Source: Imbricaverruca yamaguchii (Eukaryota; Arthropoda; Thecostraca; Neoverrucidae). Taken from it: a stretch of 64,000 nt of DNA. Numbering within the stretch: position 1 is the first letter of the stretch; each line of letters starts with the position of its first letter. The position numbers and the translations under genes were made by a program. The stretch lies in NCBI GenBank assembly GCA_034440575.1, contig JAOTOL010001623.1, positions 1,078,501-1,142,500 of the forward strand, given 5' to 3'. This document shows positions 12,736-24,307 of the stretch, piece after piece. Below the pieces are notes generated by a model that was not told the DNA's origin, did no database searches, and worked only from the letters and a program-made list of their open reading frames with translations.

Positions 12736-12934
12736 CTATGTGTGTATAAGAGTCTTAGCTTTAAGAAATCTGGCTTCTAAGCAATACGCCAGAGTTTAAG
12801 TTTTCTAGTGTATCCTAATATACTAATGTTAGCTTATGTCGATATCTCCTCTGCTGCGTCAGTTGTGCATGCCAACTGTCGGCGCTTGACGAGCGCGACA
12901 GGAACCGCATAGTACGCGGCTGAAACAGCACGCT

Positions 12935-13115
12935 TCAGCCCAGATATTGCTGGTGTGACTACCAGAGCCCAGATTCGCTGGTGTAAAGTACCATAGCCCA
13001 TAGACTGCTGATGTGACTACCAGAGCCCGGAGACCACTGGTGTAAAGTACCATAGCCCACATACTGCTGATGTGACTACCAGAGCCTAGAGACCACGGGT
13101 GTAGAGTACTGCAGC
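12935..13115. repeat. About 74-bp tandem repeat, 2.5 units
   Basis: Alternating half-units GTGTGACTACCAGAGCCC and GGTGTAAAGTACCATAGCCC recur at about 37-bp spacing, giving a composite 74-bp period. Confidence 0.8.
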
Positions 13116-13250
13116 CACAAACGTAGCCATGAAATAAAGGAATAGGACATAATAACAAGCTTCCCCTGTATACCCGCTGCTCATCGGCTCGGATTTGTAT
13201 CAACTGAATTTAAGCTCAAAGACACTAGTTACCAATTTATTCGTCGGTGT

Positions 13251-13252
<2 letters not shown>

Positions 13253-13332
<80 letters not shown>
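13253..13332. repeat. (TA)40 microsatellite
   Basis: Uninterrupted TATATA for about 80 bases. Confidence 0.99.
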
Positions 13333-13334
<2 letters not shown>

Positions 13335-14190
13335 AGCACTATAAAAAAAATTCCGAGAACACCTACAGTTTTGTGAGTAAATAGTAAATTTCGTGAATTT
13401 CGACCGCTACTGTTCATGCCTAACTCATTTAGTAAAGCAGCCCTTTACATATTGCGGTTAATATGGATTTCTGGTTGAAGCGTAGCGCGAAGTTGTTGCG
13501 CTGTGACGTTGTACCCGTTGCTGTGATGTGACGTTTCACCTGTTGCAATGCTGTGACTATGTAGCTGTGATAGTGACGTCACGTTGCACACGCTGCAGGG
13601 CTGTGCAGCGCACACGCTCTGCAGCGCTGGTTGGACACCACATGTGCCGTTTTGCATCGTCGCGCTTTGCACAGAGCTGTGCCCGCCTTGTGTGTGCTAG
13701 ATGTGCTGTCAGTTGAGCTGCATGCCAACACAGCAAGAACACAACAGTAGCCTGGCAGCTGTCTTCTTGGTACTGTGATTGACAGAACGGACCGCCCTAC
13801 TTCTTGGAACGGGGTGTATCGTTGCACCTGGGTCTGCTTGTCTTTTCGGCTCGTTTCGAACCCAGCTGTATGAAGGTTGTTTTCAGTATTCCGGTGGCAA
13901 ATTATCATCAGATCGATTTCTGAGAGTAGGATCTGCTAGGCGAAAAAGGCGCGAAAGCTAACAAAACCCGATTAACTTTTGTTGGCATCATAAAAGATGC
14001 AGGAAATGACAAAGCGCAGCTTTTTCATTGGACTTTAAAGACTACTTGGAGCAGTTTCGTCTGGAACATCTGGCTGTCAATTCAGGTTAGACCACATGGG
14101 TGGTAGATGTCGGGACCACATGGTCCTGACCACGTGTCGGGACGTCCTCAGTTAGCCTATCACCGCCGTAGTTTTCTTAACTTGAACAAG
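13333..14190. other. No recognisable gene
   Basis: A TGTGACGT-rich patch (13500-13610) includes one full CRE-type TGACGTCA palindrome at about 13575. It resembles a degenerate repeat more than a promoter. Confidence 0.4.
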
Positions 14191-14194
14191 CATA

Positions 14195-14330
14195 GCGGCT
14201 GTGGATGGCCGAGGGCAGGTGTTTACTCTTCCATTACGAGGGGTTCAAGATCCCCTCGTAAGCAACGTGCCCCAGAAACCCTGTAATGGTTTCTGGGGCG
14301 AGGTACCAACGGTTAATGGCGCGAGGTAAG
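14195..14330 (+). mobile_element. tRNA-derived SINE-like element
   Basis: The head reads as a Ser/Leu-type tRNA relic. TGGCCGAGGGC (about 14207) fits the pol III A box, and GGGGTTCAAGATCCCCTCG (about 14240) gives a T-arm stem and B box GGTTCAAGATC. A GC-rich inverted repeat follows (CCCCAGAAACC / GGTTTCTGGGG, 14271-14299). No cloverleaf with a functional anticodon can be drawn with confidence, so SINE head rather than tRNA gene. Confidence 0.6.
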
Positions 14331-14939
14331 TCGAATCGCAGGCATATCAGTCATGCTCATACGTTCATTGATCGTTCTAACGACACTGGCAAAGGACACT
14401 AGTACTGAGAAAGTGAACCAGGATAATCCGACACGAATTTTGCTGCCATCTGGGGAAAATTGCTAGGTGACGGGACTTAATTGATGAAAAATAATCATGC
14501 CTTTCGAACGACGGGAATTTCCTCTTTAGTTTCACGTGCTCCGCTCCGATTCGACTATATAGCTGGCATAGCACCTTTATCTGATTAATCGATGAATTGG
14601 GTTTCGGGGTGCATCAACTTCTAGTGGCCATGATACAATTCCTCTAAGCATAGATAAAAGAGGATTTTCCTCAACAGAGTACCGAGGGTCGGTAGGACCG
14701 AAGGGTGGTAGACTGAGGCACGGAGATAAAAAATGGGGTACATAATATTGATTTTTACTGTTCAATGAGAAAAAAAATTGTCTTGCACATCCACTGCATA
14801 TGTACATTGTTATCAGGGTATGCAGAGCGTCGACCACCTTTGCAGGTGGTCGAATGTACCGACCAGAGTCCGCTCTAAAGTTCGTTGCTCCTGACCATCA
14901 GTCATAAAGGGAGAGATGACAGCACGACGCACGGCCTCA
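14331..14939. other. No recognisable gene
   Basis: AT-moderate unique sequence with open frames no longer than about 86 codons, none recognised. Confidence 0.5.
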
Positions 14940-15990
14940 GCCAGGGTCTGCAGCCATGCTGCGGGACTGCAGTGGGGATGACGCTGTCCCATGGGAACTA
15001 CTGCACGACCTCTGTCCGGGGTCTGCAGCCATGCTGCGGGACTGCAGTGGGGATGACGCTGTCCCATGGGAACTACGGCACGACCTCTGTCCGGGGTCTG
15101 CAGCCATGATGTTACACTGCAGTGGGGATGACACTGTCCCATGGGAAGTACCGCACGACCTCTGTCCGGGGTCTGCAGCCATGATGGGACACTGCAGTGG
15201 GGATGACACTGTCCCATGGGAAGTACTGCACGACCTCTGTCCGGGGTCTGCAGCCATGATGTGACACTGCAGTGGGGATGACACTGTCCCATGGGAAGTA
15301 CTGCACGACCTCTGTCCGGGGTCTGCAGCCATGATGTGACACTGCAGTGGGGATGACGCTGTCCCATGGGAAGTACCGCACGACCTCTGTCCGGGGTCTG
15401 CAGCCATGATGGGACACTGCAGTGGGGATGACACTGTCCCATGGGAAGTACTGCACGACCTCTGTCCGGGGTCTGCAGCCATGATGTTACGCTGCAGTGG
15501 GGATGACTGCCCCATGGGAAGTACCGCACGACCTCTGTCCGGGGTCTGCAGCCATGATGTGACACTGCAGTGGGGATGACACTGTCCCATGGGAAGTACT
15601 GCACGACCTCTGTCCGGGGTCTGCAGCCATGATGTTACGCTGCAGTGGGGATGACACTGTCCCATGGGAAGTACTGCACGACCTCTGTTCGGGATCTGCA
15701 GCCATGATGTGACACTGCAGTGGGGATGACGCTGCCCCATGGGAAGTACTGCACGACCTCTGTCCGGGGTCTGCAGCTATGATGTGACACTGCAGTGGGG
15801 ATGACACTGCCCCATGGGAAGTACCGCACGACCTCTGTCCGGGGTCTGCAGCCATGATGTGACACTGCAGTGGGGATGACACTGTCCCATGGGAAGTACT
15901 GCACGACCTCTGTCCGGACCGCCCCCAGTGTCGGGGCTGACGTGAGGATGGCACTGCCCCATGGGAAGTACCGCACGGCCTCAGCTCAGA
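14940..15990. repeat. 75-bp minisatellite, about 13 units
   Basis: GTCTGCAGCC starts at 14946, 15021, 15096 and then every 75 bp to about 15840; a diverged tail runs to about 15985. Each unit has TGCAGTGGGGATGAC, CCCATGGG and GCACGACCTCTGTCC. Since 75 bp is 25 codons, a 25-residue periodic reading (AADPGQRSCSTSHG...) persists on the minus strand. No sign that it is translated. Confidence 0.96.
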
Positions 15991-16379
15991 CTGCCCCCAG
16001 TTTCGTGGGCTGACGTGGCGGATGTAGGCGGGCGGCTCCACGTGGCAGCGGCCCGGCAAGAGAACATCCTCTGGATGGCTGCCAGTCCGCACCTGGGAGG
16101 GTGCGGGCTGGGAGCCAGGGACACACGTGCTTCACACGATGCGTGACTTCAGCTCGCCCACAGAACAACGGGCAGGTCACAGCGTCCCGTGTCCAGGTGT
16201 GTCTTACCTCCCCCCATCGCCCCCAATGAGCCGCATCGAGGAATGAATGACTTCGGATTTTGTGTGACACCCGGTCGTGCCACCCCGATCCCCCGCAGAT
16301 GCACAGCAACAGAGATGCGGGAAGATGTAGGCGTGGATCAGAGTTTGCATGACTTGCTCGGTGAAACAATGCCTGAGCT
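15991..16379. other. GC-rich spacer, no recognised gene
   Basis: Unique sequence between the 75-bp array and a LINE reverse-transcriptase relic. Open frames on both strands lack recognisable content. Confidence 0.4.
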
Positions 16380-16775
16380 CACTGTGAATTCAGGATTTTG
16401 TTGCATTTTTCACCACCTTTGCGATGTGTGCCTCCCAGGAGATTGAACGGTCGATGATGACGCCAATAGTTTTGCTGTTCGGGGAGGAGCAGATTTCTGT
16501 GCTGAAAACGTTCATACTCAGATTTGTGTGCATTTGTGGCGGAATGCTTGGAATCTAGCACCATCAAATCTGCTTTGTCCGGCTCACTTTCAGTGAGTCA
16601 ATCCGAAACCATGCATGGCGTTGATGCATAATCTCCATTCACGAAGATGGTGAAGTAAACTGAGCCAAGAATCGGTCTCTGCGGGAGGCAGTGGAGCGGT
16701 GGCAAAATGTTCGTGCCGCCACGGGTTACGTTACTGCGCTCGTCGAGGAGGTAGTTTTTGAACCACGGGAGTCGA
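16380..16775 (-). mobile_element. LINE reverse-transcriptase relic
   Basis: Read on the minus strand from about 16775, broken frames give WFKNYLLDERSNVTRGG, then PILGSVYFTIFVNGDYAS, then KTIGVIIDRSISWEAHI. These match, in order, the RT region before motif B, the 'S(I/V)LGPLLFxIFVND' block and the 'xLGVxLDxxLxWxxHI' block of LINE polymerases. Stops and at least two frameshifts make it a pseudogene. 5' and 3' ends are missing. Confidence 0.75.
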
Positions 16776-16821
16776 CCCTATGGGTGCAGCTCAGTTTAGT
16801 TCAGATCAAGTGGCCGGCAGC

Positions 16822-17068
16822 CAGTCACGTGACCGGGTGCCGGCTCCCCACGTGACCGGGTGCCGGCTCCCCGCGTGACCGGGTGCCGGTTCGTCACGTG
16901 ACCGGGTGCCGGCTCCCCACGTGACCGGGTGCCGGTTCGTCACGTGACCGGGTGCCGGCTCCCCACGTGACCGGGTGCCGGTTCGTCACGTGACCGGGTG
17001 CCGGCTCCCCACGTGACCGGGTACCGGTTCGTCACGTGACCGGGTGCTGGCTCCCCACGTGACCGGGC
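16822..17068. repeat. 23-bp minisatellite with an E-box (CACGTG) per unit
   Basis: Eleven units of CACGTGACCGGGTGCCGG plus a variable five-base end (CTCCC or TTCGT). Ten of eleven have an intact CACGTG palindrome (one is CGCGTG). After the third unit the two end types alternate, so the evolving unit is a 46-bp dimer. Confidence 0.95.
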
Positions 17069-17220
17069 ATGCGGTAGAGCGGTCGACAGCCGGTGGTCGG
17101 CCTGACAGCAGGTCTGTTTGCGGACGTTCTGCCATGAAAACAAATCGGGTGGGGATGGATGCTGGAATCGGTCCAACAATATCGGCCGGCCGCACACCAG
17201 CCACCCTGCTAACCTGCCCC

Positions 17221-17510
17221 GGCCTACACCCCAGCCCAGAGAGGGTCCTGGTAATCTGCCGCGGTCTACACCCCAGCCCAGAGAGGGTCCTGGTAATCTG
17301 CCGCGGGCTACACCTCAGACCAGAGAGGGTCCTGGTAATCTCCCGCGGCCTATACTTCAGCCCAGAGAGGGTCCAGATAATCTCCTCCGGCCTATATCAC
17401 AACCCAGAGAAGGTTCTGGTAACCTGCCGTGGCCTATACCCCAGCCCAGAGAGGGTCCAGGTAATCTGCTGCGGCCTATGCTTCAGCCAAAAGGGGATCC
17501 TGGTAAGCAT
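17221..17510. repeat. 42-bp minisatellite, 7 units
   Basis: GGCCTACACCCCAGCCCAGA-type units start at 17221, 17263, 17305, 17347, 17389, 17431 and 17473. 42 bp is 14 codons, so periodic open frames appear on the plus strand. Confidence 0.93.
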
Positions 17511-19180
17511 GCCAAGTGGCAAAGTACAAAATTGTTTTCATAACTTTCTTAACTGATTTTCTTAATTTTCATAACTTTCATAACTGTTCTATTGAATACT
17601 GTGTTTGATGATGCCTAGCATGCTAATTGTTTTGTTTCTAGCAAATTAGCTTGATTTCTGATCTAATGTCCTTTGAAACAATTTGAACTATTCCTCGTCT
17701 TCAAAGACATTCGCCTCACTACCTCCCATTGCACGTCCAAATGTTTCGCCTCCAGACGCCAGACCAGGTGTTCGTCTCAGGGAGTTTTGGTGTCGAGCTG
17801 CATCCATTGGCTACTGCGGGGCCATCGTCACTGCGCAGCTGACCGAGTCCCCGTAGTAACGCAAACGCAATGGGAGAAGTTCCGCGACTACGGAGTCTCA
17901 GGTCGTGATCACGACGTCCTGACCACCACAGTTAACGTGCTGGACGAGTGCCGACCCCAGATGAACGGGTGTTGTTTCATGAACTTTTGAAGGAGCAAAT
18001 GCCCCCCCCCAACGTTGGTCTCACCCTTCCACCAAACAATTTCAACTTCTAATATGGGACCTTATGGAATGGGTGCGCTAGTACATTTAGGCCCGCTCAT
18101 TGTCTTCATGCATTGTGCCCCTTCCCCAACAATTTTCCAAAACAATTAACCACAGCAATTCTCAGATGCCAACGCCCCTACCAAGATTCATAACTTAGCA
18201 TGTCATAGTTAAAAAATGTCTATTACTTATCTGCTCATTTGGTGTCTTCAAACTATGTATGAATATTGTTATATTCATGTTTGTTGTGAGTCATTCCTAC
18301 CAGATTGATATGGTCAGCAATTTTAACCGGCCATTCGTTTCTTTGTCCTCTTGGCTATGAATGATGAGTTAGGTATGACCTTGTTTCTCGTGGGGAAGCT
18401 ACTAAAGAGGTGTCACTTTTTAGTGCGTCAACAGAGTCACAGAGGAGTGCCATACCCCTTACCTTTGCCCACTAGCCCGTGCGTCGAGCTTGTTTACCAG
18501 ATGTCACATACTCTGCTATTTGTCACACATACACACATATATACGTCAACACCCACAGCCACGCATACACAAATTACAGCACAGCAAACACCTGGAGTGG
18601 AGACCCGAGTACATGTCGTATTGCCTCCACAACACCATTCAACATATTGGTGTTGCCGTGTAACGCTAACATCTGATTTCCATCCTTGTGCAGTCACTCA
18701 CTCTTGTATTCACTCCCTGAATTTGGAGAGTGCACCAAGTTCATGTTAAATAGACACATGCTGCTGCATATATCAGTATACAACGGGCCTTCCTCATTTG
18801 TGGAAACGCCTACCTGTATTTGCTGTCTGCCAACGCAACTCTAATAACTTTCCCGATTTAGCATTCAGTCTACGCTGTTGAATGAAAGCAATGCTGTTGG
18901 AATACCGATTGGCGACACCAATGATTATACGAAGCCTCCACCTATGACAAGCACACGGCATCACAGGGTGTGACGTAATGGGTACACTTTTGCCCCTTGG
19001 ACTCTTTTACAACGCATTCAATTTGTTAATTTGGTGGCACTACATGCCACCACTCTATCACGTCGAATGGCCGCTTCGAGGTGCCAGAATCTCAGGTAAC
19101 CATCGAGCCTTGAACTCGCACCCCGTCGACCACGAGATGGGGTCAACACCAGCGCCGATGTCGACCCCATCTCCCACGTC
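17511..19180. other. No recognisable gene
   Basis: Unique sequence. Open frames at 17673-17990 and 18351-18749 (plus) contain no motif I can name. A short ACACATATATAC tract is at 18530. Confidence 0.4.
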
Positions 19181-19184
19181 CCGG

Positions 19185-20495
19185 TCTACCTGTGTACCGG
19201 AGCGCGACAATGTTCCGGCGGTGACGTACCTGTGTACCGCCGTGGTGTACTTGTGTACCGATGTACCGTACCTCTGTATCGGAGAGCAGCGGTGTGCCAG
19301 CGAAGCCGCATAGATGCACCGCCGTGATGTATCGGTGCACCGATGTGCCGTACCTGTGTGCCGGAGAACGGCTGCCTGAGAACGGCGGTGACGTCCCTGT
19401 GTGTTGCCACGGTGTACCGGTACACCGGTGTGCTGTACCTGTGTGCCGGAGAGCAGCGGTGTGCCGTACCTGTGTACCGGAGAGCAGCGGTGAGCCGGTG
19501 TGACGTACCTGTGTACTGGAGCGCGTGGGTGACGTCCCTGGGTGTCGTGGCGGTGTGCCGGGGTACCGGCGTGACGTACCTGTGTGCCGTCCGTGTGCCG
19601 TCGGTGTGCCGTCCGTGTGCCGTCCGTGTGTCGGCCGTGTGCCGTCGGTGTGTCGGCCGTGTGCCGTCGGTGTGACGTCCGTGTGCCATCGGTGTGCCGG
19701 CGTGTGCCGGCCGTGTGCCGGCCGTGTGCCGGGTACCGGCGTGACGTACCTGTGTGCCGTCCGTGTGCCGTCCGTGTGCCGTCGGTGTGACGTCCGTGTG
19801 CCGTCCGTGTGCCGTCCTGTGCCGTCGGTGTGACGTCCGTGTGCCGTCCGTGTGCCGTCCGTGTGCCGTCGGTGTGACGTCCGTGTGCCGTCCGTGTGCC
19901 GTCGGTGTGACGTCCGTGTGCCGTCGGTGTGTCGGCCTGTGCCGGGGTACCGGCGTGACGTACCTTGTGCCGTCGGTGTGACGTCCGTTGCCGTCCGTGT
20001 GCGTTGTGCTCCTGTGCCGTCCGTGTGCCGTCGGTGTGCCGGCCGTGTGCCGGCCGTGTGTCGGCCGTGTGCCGGGGTACCGGCGTGACGTACCTGTGTG
20101 CCGTCCGTGTGCCGTCGGTGTGCCGTCCGTGTGCCGTCCGTGTGTCGGCCGTGTGCCGGGGTACCGGCGTGACGTACCTGTGTGCCGTCGGGTGCCGTCG
20201 TGTGCCGTGGTGTGGGGTGCCGTCCGTGTGCCGTCCGTGTGCCGTCGGTGTGTCGGCCGTGTGCCGGCCGTGTGCCGGGGTACCGGCGTGACGTACCTGT
20301 GTGCCGTCCGTGTGCCGTCCGTGTGCCGTCGGTTGCCGGCCGTGTGCCGTCGGCATGACGTACTTGTGCCGTCCGTGTGCCGTCGGTGTGCCGTCCTTGC
20401 GTCGGTGTGTCGGCCGTGTGCCGTCGGTGTGTCGGCCGTGTGCCGTCGGTGTGTCGGCCGTGTGCCGTCGGTGTGTCGGCCGACGACAGGCCGGC
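19185..20495. repeat. 11-bp GTGTGCCGTCC minisatellite with a higher-order unit
   Basis: The right two-thirds is GTGTGCCGTCC/GTGTGCCGTCG/GTGTGTCGGCC/GTGTGACGTCC repeated. It is interrupted five or more times by the block GGGTACCGGCGTGACGTACC (e.g. 19560, 19731, 19943, 20075, 20160, 20278). The left third (19185-19560) is a diverged version with GTACCTGTGTACCGGAG. Long open frames on both strands (up to 504 codons) are artefacts of a unit lacking stops. Confidence 0.95.
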
Positions 20496-20589
20496 CAGTG
20501 AGCCGGCTCGGCGCCCATCTCGCCGCTGCCGGCCGGCGGCGCCGACTGCGCACGCAGCCGCGTGACAATCAATAGCCGCCCTCAGCCAG

Positions 20590-21560
20590 ATCTCAGCCGA
20601 CGGCGCACAGCTGGGAGACGCACGCCGAGACGGCCCACCCAGACGGAGACGGACGCGGACCGGACACGAACACGGACGGACACGGACCCCAGAGGACTAG
20701 AGAGTCCAGATGGCAGACGGACACTACAGGGAAGGAGAGACGAACAGAATCGGAACGGGCAGACGTATACTATAGAGAAGGAGAGATGAACAGAAACGGA
20801 GAAGGCATACGGATAGAGAGCGGGAGCGAAGAGAAAGGGGGAAGACGGACACGACTAGGGAACGCGGAGTCGGAGCGTCACGGAGGCGGGGGACAGCGAT
20901 GGCAGATAGAGACAGAGACGGAAGAGACAGATAGGATACGGAGACCGAAAAAGGAACAGGGACGGAGACGGACACGATGATGGGAGACGAAAGGGAAAAG
21001 CGGATGCAGGGACGGGGATAGCAGCAGAGGCGAAGCCGGACACGAAGAGGGGAAACGGAAGTGGAGACGAACACGGATAGGGCAGACGGATGGAGCGAAG
21101 ACAGAGGCAACACAGATAATGCAGACGGAGACAGAGACGGAGAGGGAGACGGAGACAGAGACGGAGATTGGATCAGATAATGAAACGGATACCAATAATT
21201 GAGATAGAGGGGGCAAACTATACAAAGACGGAGAGAGTAACAGAGGCGGAGACAGGAACGAAGAAGAGTGATGGAGACTGGTACGGACATGGTCGCAGAA
21301 AGGGGAGACAAAAACGAACATGGGCACGGGGAAGCAGAGACGTCGATGGACACAGACACGGAGAATGGCACAGGAAGGGAAGACGATAATGGAGGTTACA
21401 GGGGAGACGGAGACGAAAACGGAAGCGGAATGGGGAGACATAGATGAAAATGAGGGGCATAAAACGAAAACAGGCTGAGATAGGGAGACGAAAGGCAAGA
21501 TACGTAGAGGAGATGAAGATTAGGGCCCGAGACGGATACGAGATGGAGGGAGGGAAGTGA
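20590..21560. repeat. Degenerate GA/GGA-rich purine-biased tract
   Basis: About 970 bp in which the plus strand is dominated by GAGACGGA, GGACACGA and GGGAGACGAAA-like words with few pyrimidines. The complementary strand yields long Ser/Pro/Leu-rich frames (SVSVSVSPSLSPS). Strong purine strand asymmetry and loose mirror symmetry could support triplex (H-DNA) structure. Confidence 0.85.
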
Positions 21561-23340
21561 AGATGGAGGTAGATAGAAAGAGACGAATAACGAAATCCAG
21601 GCAAACTGCGTAACTTCAGGTTTTACATCGATCTGGCGTTCGTCTAATGTGGAGTGGACAAATTCAGGAACCGCGCGCACTCCGTTCCACTCCGTTCTGA
21701 CGGGCGTCGGTGGAGGCGAATGTGCTGCACAGCTGCGCCATATTGCACACACAAAACTTGTGCTTGGTTGTTTATCGATCTCCATCAAACCGACCGCAGA
21801 TTTGTATTCCCACTCGTTTTGATATTCGCCAGGACATCTGAGAGGAATGACTACCCAGATTTGTCGACAAATTTGTACACAGGTGGTCCTTGACATGCAT
21901 GACCATAATATGCAGTAGCAGACGTTCATAAATACCAGGGTTATTCGAATCAGTATTCTAAGTTTGTCACTCATCAACAGTTGGGTTCTTCGAATAACTC
22001 AGCTGTGCACGAAGACCTCGCTCGACTTTGATGCTGGTGAGGATGAGCACTTTTAAAACGCCCTGTGCATCAGTGCTGAGGCAAACCTGGGTTGTCCAAC
22101 CTTGATAATCTCATATTTTTCGTGTCGAATAACTCAGCAGTTTGAATGAATATATCTAACCGATCATGCTCACGATGATCATGGTGTTGTTACCACCAGT
22201 TCATCGGTTTCCATGATGATACACTATAAATAATATAACATCAATCTGACTTGACGTGTTAATTGAAATTCGATTTTTAATTACACATGCATACAATCTA
22301 ACCTGATTTTTTATGGGGTGGCTTTGTGGAATAGACTCCAATGATAAGCAGACCTAGTTGTATGAACCCTGGCCCCACCACCTGACCCGTGAATTCCAGT
22401 CTAGAGATAGAATGCTGACTGAGGGTTTACCGTGCCGTGGCGATGCACCAACACAGTTTCCCCGGTAGCCCACTCCCCTCATTGGGCCAACTTCCAACTG
22501 ACCCTCCCAGTCGAGGTTAAATGGGAGTGCGTGAAGCGATTCGAACCCTGTTTTGCCAGCACAATGTACACCAATATACATATCACAAAAATAGGAAATT
22601 GGCCGAAAATTGGCCGAAATTGGTGGTGACCTCAAATCACTGACTTGATCTAAAACCAAAATCCGAGATATTTATTTTGGAGACGGGCCAATTTCGCTCA
22701 CGTAGCATGTTTCACTTCAATGTCACTTAATTTGTGTAAGCTCCGCAAACATTTTTGGACGCCGTACTCTTTGACCTGAACGAAACCAATGACCTCACCT
22801 GATATATTACTTGTCACATGCGACTCAAAAATGATCGATGAAAATTCATTGCAACTTTGTGGCGTTGTGTGCCGCCATTTTTCTGCTGTCGCGGAAAAAA
22901 AATATTGAAGGGCATAAAAACCGAGACCTAGAACTAAGAGAGCACCAAGTTGGTGGGGTCAAGGCAGGGATAGTGGAGCCCAGGCCACGGGAGAGTTTTG
23001 CTTGCTTTTTGGAGGGACCACACCTCCCCCTCTCTCTCTCTCTCTATCTCTAATGATTTCAACTTGAACATGACACCCTATGTGTGGTGTGATCCTCAAT
23101 ATATCATGGCCCGCCCATTGCCTACATGTATTCTGCCCTAATAATTTGCAGAGCCCTGCACCCATGTTCCAGCCCCCACATAAGGAGTAGGGAACTCCAC
23201 CCCTGGATTTCACTATGTTCATATACGGCAAGGCAGAGACGCAGCCAAGGCCACCCTCCCCCACAGTTGGTAACCAAAAATGCATTGAATTATAACAGAA
23301 ATTGTAAGAGTTTCACCACACTGAACCATAAATTTTCCGC
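21561..23340. other. No recognisable gene; possible SINE-like remnant near 22.3-22.57 kb
   Basis: The minus strand at about 22555-22540 has GGGTTCGAATCG, a B-box-like string, but no partner A box, so only a weak SINE candidate. TCGAATAACTCAGC occurs twice (about 21990 and 22122). No gene is recognised; a 193-codon minus frame (21396-21977) mixes GA-tract and unique sequence. Confidence 0.35.
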
Positions 23341-23350
23341 CCAATTTGCA

Positions 23351-23611
23351 CACGGAGAGCGGCCTCTGTTTCGCGGCATTTTCCTGCGCCCCTGCGACAA
23401 AGGGTATACTGTGCCCACACCCTTACCCCGCCCCGTCTCTCCTATCAGTTCCCGGATGGGTCGATAGAGACTCTAATATCCAAACCTCCAAACTAAGCAT
23501 CGCACGAACACGAAATAGATGTCATCGGAAAGCGCTCGACGAGTAGGGCACAGTATACCCTTTGTCGCAGGGGCGCAGGAAAATGCCGCGAAACAGAGGC
23601 CGCTCTCCGTG
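23351..23611. repeat. Perfect 66-bp inverted repeat, arms 129 bp apart
   Basis: Left arm 23351-23416 (CACGGAGAGCGGCCTCTG...GTGCCC) is reproduced exactly as the reverse complement at 23546-23611. The left arm lies just outside the left end of the TTAA element starting at 23423, while the right arm is embedded inside it and is absent from the second copy at 49 kb. Confidence 0.95.
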
Positions 23612-24307
23612 CCCTAATCCGTGACTCCACCCCCCAAAGTTCTATCCCCAAAAGTGACGTCATCAGGGGCCCCAGAGTTTCACGACTTGCATTATGTTTG
23701 TGGCCCTGGGGGGTTCATTTTGAGGGAGATTTGAAGGAAATAGTTAGGAATCAGAAAAGGAAAACTAAATTGATCGCGCCTATTAAATTTTTTCTCACCC
23801 AAAAATTAAATTTTTATTCCAAAATTTTGAATTTTCAAGTTTTCTTTCCTTTCCATTTTCTAATGGGTAGAGTAGAAAAATGTTGTTTGAAGTCAACTTG
23901 CCCTAATAAATAAATGCTTACTTTAGCCAGAATCTTCTCTTTTAACTCTAACGGGCAAATATACAAAACTAGTAATCAAACACGGAAAAAATGAAACATT
24001 ACTCTGGTGCGTTCTGTTGCATCCCTAAAGATAAGCAAACGCTGAAAGTTGCATTCCAATATCTGTATCCGTTAAAGCGTTACGACTGGTTGAACGTTTT
24101 TGGAGATCACCTCACTTGACCTTGACTAACTCGTTGACCCTAGATGACCTGACTTTAAAATTTGGCACAACATGCCAAATTGATATGGGAAAAGGTATGT
24201 TAAATTTTGGCGCTCTACCGCCCGCCGTTCTTTCACTATCCGCGAAAAACCTTGGGTGGGGTCGTCAATGAACCCCCCCCCCCCCCCCCCGAGACGGCGC
24301 GGGTTAA
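23423..24307 (+). mobile_element. Candidate non-autonomous TTAA-flanked DNA transposon, copy 1 (about 885 bp)
   Basis: The left end TTACCCCGCCCCGTCTC and the right end (reverse complement TTAACCCGCGCCGTCTC at 24291-24307) form near-identical terminal inverted repeats beginning CCC next to TTAA. That is the arrangement known for piggyBac-type elements. The interior has no transposase frame. From 23488 to about 24159 it aligns collinearly with 49023-49660. It carries an 18-base C run (24273-24290) and the inserted right arm of a host-derived inverted repeat. Confidence 0.6.

Noticed and set aside
14813..16092. Several 200-270-codon frames with 25-residue repeats
   Set aside because: The 75-bp unit preserves frame automatically; no start context, splice sites or domain.
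19058..20572. 504- and 460-codon minus-strand His/Thr/Arg-rich frames
   Set aside because: Product of the 11-bp repeat; composition is purely periodic.
20878..21498. Ser/Pro/Leu-rich minus-strand frames, membrane-like
   Set aside because: Complement of the GA-rich tract; three frames overlap with equal openness.
22330..22570. SINE on the minus strand
   Set aside because: Only a B-box-like string; no A box, tail or target duplication found.
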